Assembly: GCA_951799425.1 (NCBI GenBank) | Contig: OX637394.1 | Span: forward strand, 11,464,501-11,528,500 | Direction: 5' to 3' | DNA length: 64,000 nt | Origin: Ilex aquifolium | Taxonomy: Eukaryota; Streptophyta; Magnoliopsida; Aquifoliales; Aquifoliaceae | In this document: positions 23,903-35,073 of the stretch, one piece after another | Position numbering within the stretch: the first letter of the stretch is position 1 | How the letters are laid out: every line of letters begins with the position of its first letter | Position numbers and translations under genes: made by a program | Notes under the pieces: generated by a model | What the model saw: only the letters and a program-made list of their open reading frames with translations | Databases searched by the model: none | Told to the model about the DNA's origin: nothing

Positions 23903-26900
23903 TTAATCCACATAGTCCTGAATCATTTGACCTCCAAAATGCTGCCTAAGATGATGTTCTTGTGGTTGCAAATGTTGTTGTTGTTGCTGTTGCACCCCAT
24001 CTGCACTTTGCCTAAGACCCAATGTCAGTGACACTGCTCCAGCTCCAGTTCCAGCTCCCCCAATCTCAAACCCAGTTCGTTGGCATGGCATAAAACCAAC
24101 CACTGACCCTCCCAAGCTGGCAGGAATCTGACAATCGATTCTCGCCCGCTTCATTTGATTCCACTGTTCTGCACTTGATCCATCTTCTGTGCATGCAGAG
24201 GAGCCAATACCTGCGTAGTTTACTTGCTTATCTGATGCTGAACTTTGGCCAAGCTTGTTTATGGTTTGGGGATCGTTTAGCTTGTTGGCACCTTCAATTG
24301 TGTGGTTTCTGTCGGTTTTGATGGCATTTGAGTTCGTTTCTGCCAAACCTTTGGTTTCTAGCATGTGTATTTCTTCAACCATGGGTTTCCAAACACGCAC
24401 TCGTGCATTGATGAACCAATTTGAGACCTGAATTAAACCAGTCAAACATCGTAATATCAGTATGACTTTATGCAATAAATGTTCATTCAATTTGTCAACT
24501 GGAAGTAAATAGTCAAACATCATACTATGTGAACCACAATATCAATAAGGACATGCAATGGGAGCTTTGGATTCTACATATCCATATTGCTGCCAACAAC
24601 AATGCAACTTTTATCATGTACCTTGCCAAATTCTGCTTACCAAGTGAATGTTAGTGATTAGATCAGTAGGTTCTTCTCGTGAAATTCACTCATCCAACAA
24701 TTCACATTCACCAAGTAAGCAAACTTTGATAAAAAAAAACTTGAAAGACACATCATTATTCTAATGTCAATGTGTCATATCGTCACATACAAATTCTGCC
24801 AGGGGATAAATTGTGGGCTCCAAAAAGGGAGGGAGGGGGGGGGGGGGGGGGGGGGGGAGGGGCGCGGGGGGAACTACATGAGATCCTAAATAAGGTCCAA
24901 ATAGTATTTCCCATACAATTTTATCTGAGCAATCTTTTAGGGACCTAATTCAATGTAACTACTTGATTAATTATAAATTTCAAACTTAGATGAAACTCAC
25001 TTTCAATCAAATGACCGCATTTAATTAGACCCTCAAATTAAGTCCAAATAACATTTTTCATTTCATCCACGTGTAAGCCATCAACTTCATTGAAGAACCT
25101 CAAAACACAATAATAATCACCATGCGATCCTACCTGGTTTCGAGATAAACCAGTTTGAGTGGCCAACATATGCTTGTCCGTGTCTGTTGGATACCTATGT
25201 GCAACAAATGACATTCACATTAAATTACAGTGAAACAATTTGAGTGCACAAGCTCACATGCAAGAGAGAGAGACACTTACGGGTGAAGGAAATGGTCAAA
25301 CAACCAACCTCTAAGAACAGCCACAGCCCGGTCTGGTAGGCCTCTTTGGGGCCTCCAGACGTGTTGTTGGGATTCAAACAATCCCGGACCGCTTACACAA
25401 AATTTGTGCTTTTGAAAACCGTGGTCGTTGAATTTCAACTTTGATGCACTTGCATCGCCTGTAGTATTGCTTTTACCAGTGGTGGGGGATGATAAATCCT
25501 CCCCCAAAGCTTTCCTGACATTCCTGAGGCGATCCGAGATGGCATTCTTAAGGCTCTGAAAGTGCCTAGAGACTGTCTTCAGAGCCTGCGACATGTAAGG
25601 GATGGCTGCACTAAGACCAGCCACTGATTCAAAGGATGAAACCACCAATTGCATCTGCTGATGATACTGTTTGTACCTTCTGCAAACCTTTCAATAGCAA
25701 AAGGCAACTATAAGTTACAAGCCAAGGTCTTGATGAAATAAGCATATCTGCAAATGCTAGAAAAAAAAACTCAAAACATTTTTAAGGAGCTACATGCTTC
25801 TACAATCAAATCGTCCCGACTCCCCTATGAATCTTTACAATGAAAGACATAAATTATGGAAACATGTTGTTAGGGATGAGTCTAAATTATAACAAGCTTT
25901 TTGGCGATTTGCTTATCAAAAATATGACTACAGATGACACATTATTCCTTCAATACCAGTGGGATTTAATCAGGTTGTTATTGTGAAAGAAGAGAATAGA
26001 AAGTGAATATCAAACGTATATTGCTTTGGTGTACCTTTCCATATACATGAGGAAGTGTATTAATAGTACAAAAGAATAGTAAATATAATGGTTCAAATAT
26101 ACTTTCTATTTTCTTCTTTCATCGTCATGAGCCGTTCAACAAAAAAAAAAAAAAAGGTCGTCATGACACATGCGACTACAATAAATCAACCTCATCACAA
26201 TGTGCTTAAAGAAAAGATTGTGTTCAATTAACATACGCGCTCAGAATAATTTGGGTCCGACCTTTGTTAAACTGTAGCAGTCTTTCACTGTTGGAAGGAA
26301 TTTACCTTGGGAAATCAAATTAACATGGACTATTCTTTTTCACTTTATGATGGGGCCTTTGCCCATGCGGAGCCACAAATTATTGGTCTCTGGATTTTGC
26401 TTTGACAAAGTAATTGGAAACAAAGTGGGTTGTACTGTTAGTTGAAAATAAGAATGCATTGGTGGTCCTGGGATATGAGATAAGCCCCTCCTTCTTTATC
26501 GTTTAACAATTATTTGTGCATGAAGGAGAATAAAGCATGGAAAACATCCAACCATAATCTATATATGACCAAAAAGTGGGTCATCTATAGTTTGGCTTTG
26601 TCACACTTTAAGCAAGCTGCCCAACTAAGTGATGATTGCAAAAGACAACCAAAAGCTTGTAAAATTTCCAATAGTTCTCACTTAGAAAAGGTGAAACAAC
26701 AGTCCTCATAAGTTGGGATAGCAACCAAACCAAACATAATTGTAATAATTCCATTAATACTTCATAATCCGGAAACGCTCAGTTTCACACACTTTTCTTT
26801 CTCTTTGAAAATTACTTAGTCAACTTCCAAATTATTAAAACTTTAAAATGATCAAACTTAAGACTCCTAACAATTAAACATTTGTCCTGATATAAGATTG

Positions 26901-29228
26901 TCATCCGTCAAATTTTTAAACTTTGAAAAAAGAATGCTTACAAGTGTCCAAAAAGTATCGACCACTTACTTTCCACACACACACTTAATACTCAATGATG
27001 AAGATTGTGCCACATCACTTGGGATGAAAAACTTGGTAAGAAATTTGATAAGCATAACATTACTGATTCACAAGATTAAACCAAGACAACAAGAAGTAAC
27101 AAATAAAAACCTCGCAGACAGGCCGATTTTAAGAAGATAAACATGCAGCCTCTATAGGTCAGAGAAAATGAATTATCAAGCAACCTAGCTAGTTACCTAA
27201 AAGAAATTTCAATGAAATTCAAAATTGGTATGCCTCAAGTAAAGACCAAAAAACAATGACACTGACCATCCATTTACTGTGCTAGATGTTTAAATCATCC
27301 TTTCTTTGTCCCCTTAGAGCAGAGTGTAAATCACAATTCACAAGTTTTCACAAATCTACTTTTTTGTCAACCTCGGGCTCAAATCGAGACGACGTTTTTT
27401 TCTATAAGTTTTTATCTCAGAAAGTACCTCTCGGTCCGTTTTCACGGTAAACAGATGAGAACAGGCCGATCAAACCTTCAGGTTAAAATTATAATTTTTA
27501 AAATTTCTCAATTTTCATAATTTTACTTTTTCGTCAATCTCTCCCAAACTGGGGCTCGTATCAAGATGTCGTCTTTTTCTATAAGTTGAGGGAGAATGGA
27601 CGGACCTATAGATCTAAATTCATAAAATTTACTTGATATTATTAACAAAACAGAATAACATAACCAACCTCCTCATGTATATGTAACAGCTTTGCCGCCT
27701 TCTGCTGATTTTCAGGCCAACGCCACTGATTGAAGCTTGTTCCACCTCCAGCTTCCCCACTAATTTCGTTTGAGCTGTAAAATGTAGAAGTAGAGGCACC
27801 GGAATCACCACCCTTAGCTCCCACCAAAGACTCACTAACCCCAACCATATTAGCAGAAACCCTAATTTCGTCAGATATCTCTCCTGTTCTGATGAGGTTA
27901 AGACCAGTTATGCTGCAAAATTCATCCAATAACTGTTGTGCTGGTTTCAAAAATCTCGAACTCTTCAATATGGTGGCATAACCAGTAAAAGGGCCTAGAG
28001 GACCTGCACTTGAATGAGTGAAAGTAGAAGTCTGCACTATGTCTTGACGGGTACTCCGAACAATCTCTTTGCAAATGGGTGGTTTAGAATTGGAACATAT
28101 ATACCCAGAATTTGAACATTTAGACTCTGGAAATCCATTGAAAACAGCAGTGCTGCAGTGTAAATCTTTGGAATAACTTCTCTCCCCGATTTGACCTACA
28201 TGTGTTTTAGATGGTGGAACCGTTGAAAGTGATAGTAATAGGCCCTGGGTATTAGCATACTCATTTGTAGCTGTCCCCATTTTGCTCTCAGTACTCTTAT
28301 CTGCGTGAAAACCCAATTCACCATTCCAATGATAACATCCCTCTGCCTGGCTATTTACACAATCAAAAGCACTATCAAAGCGTGATGGGTTCGATTGATC
28401 ACCATAAGCTGGAAGAAGAACAAGTTCACCACCGCGATCAGCCCAAGAACCACGGTCAAGAGGCCTCATTTCTAACCCTCCAGTCCCAATGGTAGCACAA
28501 GTGACAACTTCTTCGAGGGTGTTTTGATTAAGTGAGGGAGAATTAGAATGTAATTCCACAAGATGTTTTTGGAAAGTTTGACTAGAAACATCACTGGATG
28601 GATTAGTTAAAGATGATTGAATGTCTTGGTAATTATAGTAACTAGGCTTCATATAGAATGGTGAATATGAGGCATTGTTTACCTTCAAAGAACAAGACAA
28701 GCCTTCTCCGACAAACTTTGGGTTCTGATTGCTATCAATAGCAGCAGATCCACTAGAATAATTAACAATCCAATCACAGCCTTGTTGTGAACCAATGCTT
28801 TTCCAAGTACTACAATCTTGTGGGTCAGGGTCACCACTCACTTTAGCTGAAGGGCTCAAGTTTGATGACATATGGTGCGACAAGTTTGTAAGTGAACCAT
28901 TATCAGGCGCAAGCTTATCAGATTGAACAATGGCCGACTCTTGATGCCCCAACGTACCATCCTTTTGTTGTAAAAAAGCTTGCGAGTTTGTGGCGAAATT
29001 GACCATTTCTGAGGAAACAACGGTCGGGTCATATGCTATATTGCCATATCTGCAACTGGGAAACTGAATAACATCTGGGTTTAATCCCTGATGGGTGGGA
29101 AAGTGTTCCAAATTGTGAGTGCGATGTTCTAAATGCTGGCTGTGGTTTGAATCCTGCTGAATTCTCAACTTATCACGCAGGCTTTGCTGTGCTACATGAA
29201 ATTCAGGTCCAAAATTGCTCATCTTCAT
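23903..29228 (-). CDS. BEL1-like (TALE) homeodomain transcription factor
   Basis: Coding exons are 27669-29228, 25281-25687, 25134-25194 and 23903-24427, joining in frame to 850 residues. BEL1-like factors act in the nucleus, pair with KNOX proteins and control meristem and organ development. The SKY region is near 416-442 ([19 protein letters not shown]). The BELL helix block is about 505-580 ([11 protein letters not shown] across the exon 1-2 junction). The homeodomain is about 629-693 with the three-residue loop extension, [15 protein letters not shown] recognition helix and the family's hallmark 61-base exon. A ZIBEL-type VSLTLGLR lies at 808 and a six-glutamine run at 822-827. The N-terminal [13 protein letters not shown] and the [11 protein letters not shown] tail recall the PNY/PNF (BLH9/BLH8) branch, but subfamily assignment needs a tree. 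The first in-frame ATG after an upstream stop is at 29228. Length is above the usual 500-700 residues. Confidence 0.93.
24832..24872. repeat. G-rich run in intron 3 of the BEL1-like gene
   Basis: A block of almost pure G with a few A and C lies in the intron 24428-25133. On the transcribed sense it is a C run. Length may be affected by sequencing error. Confidence 0.8.
27330..27600. repeat. Diverged tandem duplication in intron 1 of the BEL1-like gene
   Basis: A block containing TTTTTGTCAACCTCGGGCTC and CGAGACGACGTTTTTTTCTA recurs about 165 bases later as TTTTTCGTCAATCTC with GGGGCTCGTATCAAG and TGTCGTCTTTTTCTATAAG. It lies within the 2-kb intron 25688-27668. No function is evident. Confidence 0.6.
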
Positions 29229-29248
29229 CAAAGAACTGTTATGCTCAT
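29228..29248 (-). other. Upstream ORF whose stop overlaps the main start (TGATG)
   Basis: ATG at 29248 reads MSITVL and its TGA stop shares one base with the BEL1-like ATG at 29228. Such stop-start overlaps can permit reinitiation. A third upstream ORF, MSIHL, lies at 29343-29360. Confidence 0.5.
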
Positions 29249-29283
29249 ACCGTTTCTCGATTTGTGCATGTCGCAAGGAGCAT
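29245..29283 (-). other. Upstream ORF of 12 codons from the U6-like segment
   Basis: ATG at 29283 reads MLLATCTNRETV and stops with TGA at 29247-29245, 17 bases before the main start. It lies almost entirely in U6-derived sequence. If the leader is as inferred, it would be met by scanning ribosomes before the BEL1-like start. Confidence 0.5.
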
Positions 29284-29326
29284 GCTAATCTTCTCGTTTC
29301 AATTATATCGGATGCCCCGAAAGGAC
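29250..29326 (-). ncRNA. U6 snRNA-like sequence (truncated copy)
   Basis: The minus strand reads GTCCTTTCGGGGCATCCGAT, then ATAATTGAAACGAGAAGATT, AGCATGCTCCTTGCG and ACATGCACAAATCGAGAAACGG. This follows plant U6 snRNA from its first base through the 5' stem-loop and the GAAGATTAGCATG core to the ATAAATCGAGAAATGG segment. Two short pieces are missing: about six bases covering the ACAGA box, and about eight bases in the CGCAAGGATGACA region. No upstream USE motif is seen and no T-run terminator follows, so it is unlikely to be a working U6 gene. It is a U6-derived pseudogene fixed in the presumed leader of the BEL1-like gene, in the same orientation. Confidence 0.85.
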
Positions 29327-29655
29327 TTGGGCTCTTACCTGATCAAAGATGTATAGACATAACTCCAACGAGCTATCGCAAAAATCCAAGCACATGCTTC
29401 AACAGGACTGGATTAGACAACTCACAAACCCTTGCATCGCCAAGCTTAATTATATGGTTCGAAGCCAATTACACCTGCATTCCATCAAATCAAGTTAGAA
29501 CTTTTGATTACAAGGTCGATCTTGGAACCTGTAAATTTATGAAAAGTACCAGAAATTGTGTTAAAAGCTGGTCCGAAGTACGGCTCACTTTAGTAGTAGT
29601 AACAGCAAACAAGTCAAGCACAAAAATATAGACTCTGAACACCATACACTGTGTA

Positions 29656-29665
<10 letters not shown>

Positions 29666-29691
<26 letters not shown>
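29666..29691. repeat. GA microsatellite
   Basis: A pure GA run lies after a TGTG run, upstream of the BEL1-like coding region. GA/CT runs are frequent in plant leaders and promoters. Confidence 0.9.
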
Positions 29692-29697
<6 letters not shown>

Positions 29698-29966
29698 AAA
29701 GTGAGATAGACTAGCAGTTGGAGGCTTGGAGCTAATAAATGACAGTAAACAAGAGTTCATTTCTGAGACAGTAAAGAGTCCGAGAAAATCCTATGGAGAA
29801 AACAAGAACAATTGCAATAGAGCCATGAAAGAAAAATTTAGTGAAACCCCAAACCTCAAAATTAGACAGATAGAAAAAGAAAAAGAGAAAGAGAAAAGCC
29901 CTAGTCTGAATTTAGAGTATTAGTTTCCTTTTCCGAGATTTCTTCTTCTCGAACAACCAACACCAT

Positions 29967-29968
<2 letters not shown>

Positions 29969-30004
<36 letters not shown>
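29969..30004. repeat. CT microsatellite (GA on the gene strand)
   Basis: A CT run of about 34 bases lies in the probable 5' UTR or first intron of the BEL1-like gene. It could bind GAGA-type BBR/BPC factors, which are known regulators of homeobox genes in plants; this is inference from the motif alone. Confidence 0.85.
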
Positions 30005-30007
<3 letters not shown>

Positions 30008-31151
30008 GTTCCGAAACAGTGAATGTCTTCACTAATACAGTAGACTTCACTGTATAAACCCACGAAACTTTCAGCAAAAAGGAAGCAAAGCTTCAAACCG
30101 AAAACAAAACATAAAGGAAATAGAATGAAGTCACTAGTTACCCAATAGAATACCAATTCTAACATTGGGAAATCAAGAATACCATATACAAACTTCAAGC
30201 CAACCACTGAAACCCTAATTACAAACGCAACGGCGTCAAAACCTCCGTCAACTGTAGTTACAAAAAGATCCCAAAATCTCAACACCCACAATCGGATCCA
30301 CTACACGAAGCTCAAGAACAGCCACTACCCACTTCCATTTTAGCTGAAACAAGTATATACATACATATATATATGTATGTATTGCATACGTACAGAGAGA
30401 AAAAATGTTCAATCAAAAACATCTAGCTAGCTACATAGTTAAACAACCACAAAACAAGCACTTATCATCGAGAAAATAAATGTACAATTGAAGACCAACA
30501 AAGCAATAGATAGTCCAACGTAAGCAAAAATCAAAACATGTAACAGTTCTTTCAGTGACAAACTTTGAGCTCGCACACCTCTTCTGAAATATGAAGTTAG
30601 TAAGATCTTCATTCCAAGAGACTAACCCTTTAGGGCTCCGAGTTCTAAACTTTCAACGGTGTAATTACCGGCGAGAATCCGGCGAGGTTGTGGGTTAATT
30701 AGGAGAGCCACAAAGCTACTAGCTAGCGGGCTAGCTGGAGTAGAGGACAATGATTGCAAAGGTGACAAATGGCGTTAGCTTTGACGTGCAAACAATACTT
30801 TTAGCTTTATATGGGAGTGACTTTAACGTCATTAAGTTTCGCCGTTAGACTTGACGGCAAATATTTTCACACAACCTTGTGAATCTTTCGAGAACTGAAT
30901 TTGTTCCCTTCTGGAATAGGGATGGCAGAGGAAAAACAGGGTTTCGTCTAAACCCGTTTATTTGGATTGTAGATGGATCATATGTATAAAATTTGAGGAT
31001 GAACTGAAACTCATCACTCCTCGCCTCTGTCCTGCCCCAGTAAAATCACAATATATATAATAAAGTAACTTATAATTCAAATTTCAAAAATAAACAAAAT
31101 GACTTTTATTTTTCGCGGTTGAGATCGCTTTAAATTTTACATTAAAGTTAA
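30005..31151. other. Promoter-side region of the BEL1-like gene
   Basis: No separate gene is supported. A 95-codon minus-strand frame at 30004-30291 is hydrophobic and resembles leader or intron DNA. A GC-richer patch at 30640-30790, with repeated GCTAGC-type motifs, is a plausible core promoter or first exon. The remainder is AT-rich. Confidence 0.4.
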
Positions 31152-31333
31152 GAGCAATGCTATTGGGACCTAATTTACTGACCTAATTTGCTGACCTAAT
31201 TCACTATGACCTTTGGATTGACTGTGAGTTCCATCAAACATTGGAACTTGATGTTAATCCAATGGTTCCAATGACGCCACGTCATTAGGTCAGCAAATTA
31301 TGTCAGATTTTTAGGTCCAAATAGCATTTTCCT
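31152..31333. mobile_element. Tourist-like MITE, copy A
   Basis: The 182-base element starts GAGCAATGCTATTGGGACC and ends GGTCCAAATAGCATTTTCC, which are inverted repeats, and is flanked by TAA on each side (31149-31151 and 31334-31336). A 3-base TAA duplication with such ends is typical of PIF/Harbinger-derived MITEs. The same family occurs at 34894, 54835 and 60187. Confidence 0.85.
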
Positions 31334-31487
31334 AAAATTAATCTAACAGCTAATATTAACACTCTAAATTTAATAGGAAAAATAGGGTTATAAGGGTGTG
31401 TTTGGAGTTACTTTTTAAAAGTACTTCTAGAAATTATTTCTCATAAGTACTTTAAAAAAAAAAAAAAAGTGTTTGAAACCGCTCTAC

Positions 31488-31800
31488 CACTACCTCTACC
31501 ACCACCACCATCACTGCCGTCACCGCCACCACCACCGCCGCTGCCACCACCACCACAGTCGTCGTTGCCGCCACCGCCACCACCACCACCACCATCGTCG
31601 TCGTTGCCGCCGCCACCACCACCACCACCACTATTATCGTCGTCGTCGCCACTGCCACTGCCACCACCACCACCACCACTGCCATCGTCACCACCATTGC
31701 CATCGCCACCACGACCGCCGTCGCCACCACCACCACCACCATCGTCGCCGCCACCACGATCATTATCACCTACCACAACCATCACTGTCTCTTACCACCA
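31488..31800. repeat. CCA/GTC trinucleotide-rich low-complexity tract
   Basis: About 310 bases are made of CCACCACCR, GTCGTCGTT and GCCGCC-type triplets. All three minus-strand frames stay open and would code Gly/Asp, Val and Ala runs, while plus frames would give Pro, Ser and His runs. This openness is a by-product of the triplet repeat and not evidence for a gene. Confidence 0.9.
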
Positions 31801-31955
31801 CCACCTCTCACCCCCACTGCAACTGATGCTTAAATTCATCTATTTCTCATCTATGTTTGTGATTTGATTTTGGATATGAATACAAATATGTTTATTGTTT
31901 ACCATTTTTTTTTACTCTGTGCTTTCAGGCACAGGCAATAACTAGTATCTATATA

Positions 31956-32350
31956 TTAGTCATAACGCGTGCCTGAAAAGTACGATAAAATATAAAATTC
32001 GTACACCCAAAAAATTGATTTCACTATATTAAATAAAAAAAATCATTAATTTCTTTGATTACATCATTTAAAATTTGTTTTTACTCATTATTCTCTCAAA
32101 AATATGCAAAATTTTCTCAAAATACGAAATCAGATAAAAAAATTTCAACATGTGTATATTATTGTGTATGAATAATGTCTGAAATAAAAATTATGTAAAT
32201 TAAAAATTAATTAAATATTAAATGATTGAACATTACATGCGATAGAAATAGGTGATGTGGTGTTTTGAGGGAAAAAAAATATGTAAGGGATAAAAATTCA
32301 AGTTTCTAAGTGTTTTATTTTATATATAAATATAACAAAAACACAAACTT
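31956..32350 (-). mobile_element. Helitron-like short element, copy 1
   Basis: Read on the minus strand, this stretch matches the element at 62432-62791 over most of its length. Shared segments include TTGAATTTTTATCCC, TTCAATCATTTAATATTTAA and CATTATTCATACAC. It ends CAGGCACGCGTTATGACTAA, close to the GGCACGGGTTATGACTA end of the other copy, and CTAA fits the CTRR rule for Helitron 3' ends. The 5' end is not sharp because of a TA repeat near 32340. No coding content. Confidence 0.6.
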
Positions 32351-34893
32351 CACTCACTTATTAATATATATATATATAATATCACAAATTTCACCCTCCC
32401 ACCTACTTTACATTTGTAATAAAAATTCTTTTTGTGTGTTTTTATGTTTGATTAATTTATTATATAATGTGTTTTTATCTTTCTTGCAAATTCATTTGTG
32501 AAGTTTTATGATATTCTTTTTAATTTTTTTTCTTAAAATCATATAAATTAATTATTATGAACGAGGACGGAGACGAAGACGGGGATCAAAAATTACCAAC
32601 GGGACAGAAACAGAGATTAAAATTTCCTTAACAAACGAGGGTGGACGACTATTTTAGAAACGGATAAGGAAGTTGAGACTACTCTCTCGCGCCCGTCCCG
32701 ATCCACTGTCATCCCTATTCCGTACCCTCATATGAAATTTCGTTTACTTGTTTTTTTATAATCATATATAAGAAGATACATATATATATATTTTAAACAT
32801 ATTTTATCTAACATCATATCACAATTGCAAAAAAAAAGGTTTGTTTTTTTCTAGGTGACAAAAATGTTTGCTAGATGAGATTAAAATCCATTGTAGGTTG
32901 TTATATATATATATATTGAATAGGCCGGTTGTTATATATGCGAGTCACTAAAGAGTGTGGTTTATGTATAGTATACATTCTATAAAATCTGATGGCGATA
33001 CAATCTAATGATGAGAATATGAATATATTGCAGTTTTTAATTGTAAGTACATCGATAATATTTCAAACCCCTTGCATTAATCATTTACGATATTCACATA
33101 TTTGTGGTCAACATATCCCTTTGAATTTACATATTTAATTAAATCCATCTCACAACATTGTTTTTAATTTTCTTTTTTTTTTTGGAGGAATGTTGGGTTC
33201 GGATATCGGGAGGTATAATTACATTAAATTAGTTGAATAATATTTTATTTGGAGGGATATTATAGGGTTCGATTGTATAACGTCATATTATATAGTTTGA
33301 TCATTGAACATTAGTTAATACCCGTCCTAATGACGTGTCACATGTGAATATGCTATAGGTGTTATAATATAAATTAAAATTGATATTACATTGGAAATGA
33401 CCAAATTAGTCATTTGGATGGAACTAGTTATAATTTATCATACCCTATGAATTAAATATACAACAATAATCTTATACACACCACTTTTTTATATCAGCCT
33501 TTTGTACCACTTGAATATGAACCAGTAGATTAGTGGATCATATTTAAATTATTGAATATTTAAAGGTCGAAATCATATCACATCAAATGATGTAGACAAG
33601 ATAATGCACATATCAATCTTAAATACCAAATAGATTAGATAGGGTAAACCCTTTGTATAGATTTGATTAAAATCATTTATCTAGTCTTATTTTATATTTT
33701 ACCCGAGCCAGATACCATCTTAACCATTCATGTTCCAAATAACAAGAGACATAGTTTAAATGAATCAATTATAATTAATTTATATTACTCAGAAAATGTC
33801 AACATTTGTGAAAAAAAAATTGATTTCTTATTTTATTCTTAATTATTATAATAAAATCAATTATACCCCACCTATATACTTTCATCTAATTTTTATTTTT
33901 TACTCCTACTTGACTCTCAATTTATTTTGGACTCTTTTATAAAAAATTCTAATTTTTTTGAACTTATTTATTAATAGCATAATTACATACAATTTTTTAT
34001 ATTTATAAGAAGTAAAGTACCATATATGATAAATTATTATATACACGTAATTATCAAATTGAATTCTACTATAAAATATATGTTATATTTTATTTTTTGG
34101 TTTGTAATAATATAATAATATTATAAGCGATCTAATAAATCTATTTAACAAAATAAAATTTAATAATTCTATAATATAATTAGATATGCAAATGCTCTAA
34201 AATGATCTATCTGATAACAGATTAGATAATCAAAGACTTATAAAATAAATTAATAATTAAAATTAGTAATAATTAATATACGAATTAATTATTCGACATC
34301 TAATTTATTATTTAAATTAATTACACATATAATTTAAATTTTTTTATAAAGAAATATTATTCAAATTTATTTTTGTGTAATACACGTCGTGATTGGAAAA
34401 AATAACGACAAGCCCACCTCATCCCTCTTATACCCATGTTTAGATATACATTTTAGGTCTGATATTATAACTTAAAAATAATATCGACCCGGATGAATAG
34501 TATATTTAACACCACATATAACCTCTTAAATAAACCCACTTTTTTTGTGTGTTTAAATAATCTAATTGTGATGTGTTTGGCCAAAAAAATATTTTTACCC
34601 CTAAGTATCTCTAAAATATAAATATCACTTTTTATCTTGAGGGTTCTTTATTAATTTAATATTTTTACCATCATTCAATACTCCATCCAAATAAAATATT
34701 AGATGAGATAAATGTGGAGTCCACTAATTCTTAGTACTTGAACAAAAAATGAGATGAAAGAGATATTATCACTATAATTAATCCAAAAACCGAATAGATG
34801 AGTAAGAATAAACGGCATTATCTAACACGGTATTTCTCAATACTTAAACTAAACACACTCTTACTCTTTTAAAATAACGTGATACAAAAATAA
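32351..34893. other. AT-rich intergenic region, no gene seen
   Basis: The DNA is strongly AT-rich. It holds TA runs (32895-32915) and decayed repeats with GTGTTTGG-type motifs near 34545-34862 that may be the ends of another small element. No frame has recognisable protein content. Confidence 0.5.
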
Positions 34894-35073
34894 GAGCAAT
34901 GTTATTGGAATATAATTTACTGATTTAATTTGTTGACCTAATTTACTATGATCTTTGGATTGATTATGAATTCTATCAAATATTGAAATTTAGTGTTGAT
35001 CTAACAGTTCTATTAAAATCACATCATTATATCAATAAATTAGATCAAATTTTTAAAATTCAAATAAAATTAC
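34894..35073. mobile_element. Tourist-like MITE, copy B (older)
   Basis: It starts GAGCAATGTTATTGGAAT after TAA and ends near CAAATAAAATTACTT. The inner TTTGGATTGATTATGAATTC and TTAGTGTTGATC parts align with copies A and C but with many transitions towards T and A, the pattern left by decay of methylated cytosines. Confidence 0.75.

Larger units (their letters stand above)
29229..29473 (-). other. Presumed 5' leader exon of the BEL1-like gene
   Basis: A good splice acceptor (ATTTGATGGAATGCAG before GTGTAATTGG) ends at 29474-29475, so the leader probably runs from 29473 to the start codon, with an upstream leader exon in the 29700-30600 region. BEL1-like genes often have an intron in the 5' UTR. 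The leader contains a U6-like segment and three small upstream ORFs. A second possible donor, CAGGTAAGAG near 29340, could remove part of it. No transcript evidence is available. Confidence 0.45.

Noticed and set aside
29229..29276. Extending the BEL1-like protein upstream through the U6-like segment
   Set aside because: The frame is open but contains no ATG before 29228; only a TTG at 29276 could begin it, which is unlikely in a plant gene.
30004..30291. 95-codon hydrophobic frame upstream of the BEL1-like gene
   Set aside because: It lies in presumed leader or intron DNA, begins within a CT microsatellite region and has no recognisable family. It could be an upstream ORF, but there is no support.
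31441..31867. Open frames of 105-132 codons on both strands
   Set aside because: They are a direct result of the triplet repeat: all frames stay open and give homopolymer-like proteins. No start context, splice sites or family match.
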